64,000 bases of DNA from Paenibacillus_V sp046244365 (GTDB lineage: Bacteria > Bacillota > Bacilli > Paenibacillales > NBRC-103111), in the NCBI RefSeq assembly GCF_046244365.1, contig NZ_CP176395.1, positions 2,976,001-3,040,000 on the forward strand, read 5' to 3'. Shown here one piece after another: positions 61,745 to 64,000 of the stretch. The translations under genes and the position numbers were made by a program. Position 1 is the first letter of the stretch. Each line of letters opens with the position of its first letter. The notes beneath the pieces were generated by a model, which saw nothing but the letters and a program-made list of their open reading frames with translations, was not told the DNA's origin and did not search any database.

Positions 61745-63190
61745 TCAGTTAGATATGTTTATGAATATCATTGGTAGCCAGACAATGAATGTCGTCCCTT
61801 CATCCTCCTTGGATGACACTTCAATTGAGCCAGAATGTTCTTCAATGATCCATTTGGCAATGGAGAGCCCAAGTCCGTACCCCGATGTTTTCCCTCGGGA
61901 AAGATCTGCTCTATAAAAGCGTTCATAAATCCTGGAGAGTTCATCCGAATTCATGCCTATTCCCGTATCCGAAATGCGGATTCCAACATTTCCATCCTTT
62001 TGCAGGCTTCCTAATTCAACGAATCCAGACGACGTGTACTTGAAGGCATTATCGATCAGAATGAGCAGTAGTTGTTGCAGGTAATCTGAATCTCCATGGA
62101 TTTGAACATGAATGAGATCATCTATGTTCTTAACTCGCCATTCAACAGTCCGCGGGAGCAAATTCGCCTTCCGAACGATTTCGGTAACAACTGAATAGAT
62201 AGCTACAGTTTTTTTCTCCATGACAATACCGGAATCGCCTCTAGCTAAGGTCAATAAATCGTTAATAAGACGGGTCATACGTTCGGCTTCTGAGTTCATA
62301 TCGAAAATCGCCTCCAGAGACAAGTCCACATGATGCGGCTCTAAACGATGATTCGGATTTGAGGAAAAGTCACTCCAAAGCTTCTTTAATAAGTCGCCGT
62401 TTCCCCGGATCGTAGTAAGCGGCGTACGAAGCTCATGTGACGCATCGGCTACGAACCGGCGCTGTACGTCGTAGGCTTTGTTTAAGTCCTGATAAGCCTC
62501 CTGTAGTCGGACAAGCATGTTATTAAGAGTATCAGTAAGAAGTCCAATTTCATCGTTAGGCACATCTCTTGGTATTCTTTTATTCAGATCGTCCCCGCTC
62601 TCAATCCGTTTGGAGGCTTGGATGACATTGTGTAAAGGCTTCAGCGCTCGTTTGGATACGAATAAGCCCAATAGGAAGGCGATGGCCAGCACCGTGATCG
62701 ACGATAACACCAAAACCAACTGAAGGTTATGGAGAATTTTAGCTTCTTTTCCTGTATAGATTCCAACCTGTAGAAGCCCAACTAAGATGCGGCCATCGAA
62801 TACTATTGGAATGTTTAGGAGGGTGAATGGATCTCCTTTTATACTGATCTCGCTGTAATTGAGTTCAAGGTCCTCACTTGGTTCTGGATACTGAAGCTTA
62901 ATGCCTGCTTCTACGAGGTTTCTGGAGTAGCGTACTTGGTGATTGGTATAATCTACAACTTGGATGATAACTTGATTGTTAGCAATGTTGGGGGAGATAT
63001 CGATTTGAAGACTGTTCCAGAAATCTAACGATGGAGCGATATGAATACCCTTCACGGTTTTGTTTATGGTAGATTTAACATCCTGATTTGTTTTGTAGCT
63101 GACGTAGCTGTAAAGTGCAGTGCTAAGAATGATTAGAATCAATGTGATGAGACATATATACCAAAGCGTAATTCGCAACCGTACCGTCAA
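61745..63190 (-). CDS. Sensor histidine kinase (HAMP, HisKA, HATPase), orphan
   Basis: About 481 residues from a TTG start directly behind AGGAGGAG; an in-frame ATG nine codons earlier overlaps that site. Membrane helix at about 8-30, extracellular domain of about 130 residues, second helix near 165-187, HAMP, then FVADASHELRTPLTTIRGNG with the phosphorylated histidine, N-box LLILIDNAFKY, G1 ISDTGIGM, and G2 GYGLGLSIAKW. All key residues are present. It resembles YkoH/CssS-type kinases usually encoded next to a response regulator; none is encoded in the remaining 800 bases upstream, so the partner is elsewhere or lost. Confidence 0.92.
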   Translation of the reverse strand: MTVRLRITLWYICLITLILIILSTALYSYVSYKTNQDVKSTINKTVKGIHIAPSLDFWNSLQIDISPNIANNQVIIQVVDYTNHQVRYSRNLVEAGIKLQYPEPSEDLELNYSEISIKGDPFTLLNIPIVFDGRILVGLLQVGIYTGKEAKILHNLQLVLVLSSITVLAIAFLLGLFVSKRALKPLHNVIQASKRIESGDDLNKRIPRDVPNDEIGLLTDTLNNMLVRLQEAYQDLNKAYDVQRRFVADASHELRTPLTTIRGNGDLLKKLWSDFSSNPNHRLEPHHVDLSLEAIFDMNSEAERMTRLINDLLTLARGDSGIVMEKKTVAIYSVVTEIVRKANLLPRTVEWRVKNIDDLIHVQIHGDSDYLQQLLLILIDNAFKYTSSGFVELGSLQKDGNVGIRISDTGIGMNSDELSRIYERFYRADLSRGKTSGYGLGLSIAKWIIEEHSGSIEVSSKEDEGTTFIVWLPMIFINISN

Positions 63191-63302
63191 AAAATCTCCT
63201 CCTAAATTACGGTGCACATAATATCCTGATTTTGGTATATATTCCTTAAAAGAATATGAATTTGAGTTAAAAGGAAGCTGAATTTAGGGAATTATTTGGA
63301 AG

Positions 63303-63370
63303 GTCCGTTAAGCTAACGGATACGATAGTTGAGTCGCCAGAAGGCCGTCGAGTAATCGGCGGCCTTCTGT
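63303..63370 (-). repeat. Dispersed repeat and terminator hairpin
   Basis: CCGTTAAGCTAACGGATACGATAG is a member of the CTAACGGG family. The adjoining CAGAAGGCCG / CGGCGGCCTTCTG stem could terminate the leftward hypothetical gene. Confidence 0.6.
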
Positions 63371-63408
63371 ACATATTATGGAAGTGTATGAGTAGTAGAG
63401 GCATGGGC

Positions 63409-63681
63409 TCATATTCCGAAGGAGCGATAAGTCCCCTCTGAAGATTTCTTGATTTCACCTAGCGTAGTGGAAAACGTGGTCGGAAATATGGGATTAAACA
63501 CATGCGTAAATTCGTCTATAGGTAGATGGCTAGACTCATTCCAACGGTCGTAGATGCTAAGTAGCCCCTCTTGATACGTGTCGATAATACTGCCGGTAGG
63601 ATGACCGGTTGATAACATTTCGTTAATACTCTCCTCATAAAGACCTTCGTAATGTTTTTGAACATCTTCCCATGCCAACAT
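63409..63681 (-). CDS. Hypothetical protein
   Basis: 90 residues from an ATG behind GGAGGGCG. It begins MLAWEDVQKHYEGLYEESIN, is acidic and mostly helical in the first half, and contains no membrane segment or motif I know. The ribosome binding site and codon use support a real gene. It is transcribed towards the histidine kinase but separated from it by a hairpin. Confidence 0.6.
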   Translation of the reverse strand: MLAWEDVQKHYEGLYEESINEMLSTGHPTGSIIDTYQEGLLSIYDRWNESSHLPIDEFTHVFNPIFPTTFSTTLGEIKKSSEGTYRSFGI

Positions 63682-63805
63682 TTTTTCGCCCTCCGTATAT
63701 AGGATTCATGAAACTTCAACTTGTAGGTTTCTAAATCATACGGAGCGGGGGCAGATTAAACAAATTCGATTTTCCTGAAGAGTTGCTGGAGTAGCGATTG
63801 AATTT

Positions 63806-63982
63806 TTGCTTGATTACTTCGCTTTTCTTAGCTTATCTCAGATTTTGTTCGCCTTCGGGCTTGTGCTATTTGTAATGAGCCATGAGAACTGGAGTAACAA
63901 GCGTGGGCGAGGAAAAAGTGCCGAGCCGATTATTACCGATGGAAAGCATGAAGCCATTATTCCAGATGCAAAGCACATATGA
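63806..63982 (+). CDS. Possible small membrane protein at the window edge
   Basis: A frame from TTG encodes about 58 residues: one hydrophobic helix (YFAFLSLSQILFAFGLVLFV) followed by a polar tail (IITDGKHEAIIPDAKH). The ribosome binding site is weak (GGAG 15 bases upstream) and the frame is closed by a TGA just before. Unrecognised. Confidence 0.35.
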   Translation: MLDYFAFLSLSQILFAFGLVLFVMSHENWSNKRGRGKSAEPIITDGKHEAIIPDAKHI

Positions 63983-64000
63983 CCTGTGGGCAAGGTGAAG

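Overview
The window looks like chromosome from a Paenibacillus-type, spore-forming Firmicute. I infer this from the sequence, not from a database match. The signs are: four ABC sugar importers of the LplB/YtcP type with lipoprotein binding proteins and no ATPase nearby; a YesM/YesN-type two-component pair; AraC regulators with membrane-spanning sensor domains; a YheC/YheD-type ATP-grasp protein of spore formers; strong AGGAGG-type ribosome binding sites; and frequent TTG and GTG starts. GC-rich metabolic operons alternate with AT-rich stretches full of transposon and gene remnants.

Layout. 0-2.3 kb is debris: the start of an IS110-type transposase, a decayed anchored protein, a twice-frameshifted tyrosine recombinase, an array of short repeats and the first codons of a TniQ gene. 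2.4-13.8 kb is sugar locus 1: a membrane AraC regulator divergent from a Tat-exported beta-helix protein, a solute-binding protein, two permeases, two Gfo/Idh/MocA oxidoreductases, an SGNH hydrolase and a truncated last gene. 13.8-15.4 kb is an inverted copy of the repeat array and the rest of a TniQ-family protein. 15.7-23.6 kb is sugar locus 2, a paralogue of locus 1 in which the oxidoreductase gene sits between direct repeats copied from the 3' end of the binding-protein gene. 23.8-26.2 kb holds fragments (oxidoreductase, phosphotransferase, binding protein, IS110) around an intact PIG-L deacetylase. 26.3-35.9 kb holds a large alpha/beta hydrolase divergent from a GH31-AraC fusion protein, a cupin AraC regulator divergent from a second Tat beta-helix protein, and a short cyclase-family gene. 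A tRNA-Leu(CAG) follows. 36.4-44.7 kb is sugar locus 3: two permeases, a response regulator, a sensor kinase, a binding protein and an AraC regulator. 44.7-50.3 kb is repeat-rich and contains one complete IS110-family element. 50.3-60.5 kb is sugar locus 4: two permeases, a binding protein, a GHL6-like glycosidase, a membrane AraC regulator and a secreted DUF4838 protein. The right end has a YheC/YheD-like gene, an orphan histidine kinase and small unknown genes.

How the genes work together. Each sugar locus pairs an oligosaccharide importer with a regulator that can sense signals at the membrane (AraC with extracellular domain, or YesM/YesN) and with exported or cytosolic enzymes for glycan breakdown and sugar oxidation or reduction. 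The import ATPase is probably a shared MsmX-type protein encoded elsewhere.

The observations I rate highest are: (1) a GH31 glycosidase fold fused to an AraC DNA-binding domain in which both catalytic aspartates appear to be replaced, so it may be a sugar-sensing pseudoenzyme regulator; (2) a promoter module of about 58 bp with exactly conserved spacing in front of both transcription units of locus 3; (3) inverted repeat arrays and split TniQ coding sequence bracketing locus 1; (4) a direct-repeat footprint showing how an oxidoreductase gene entered locus 2.
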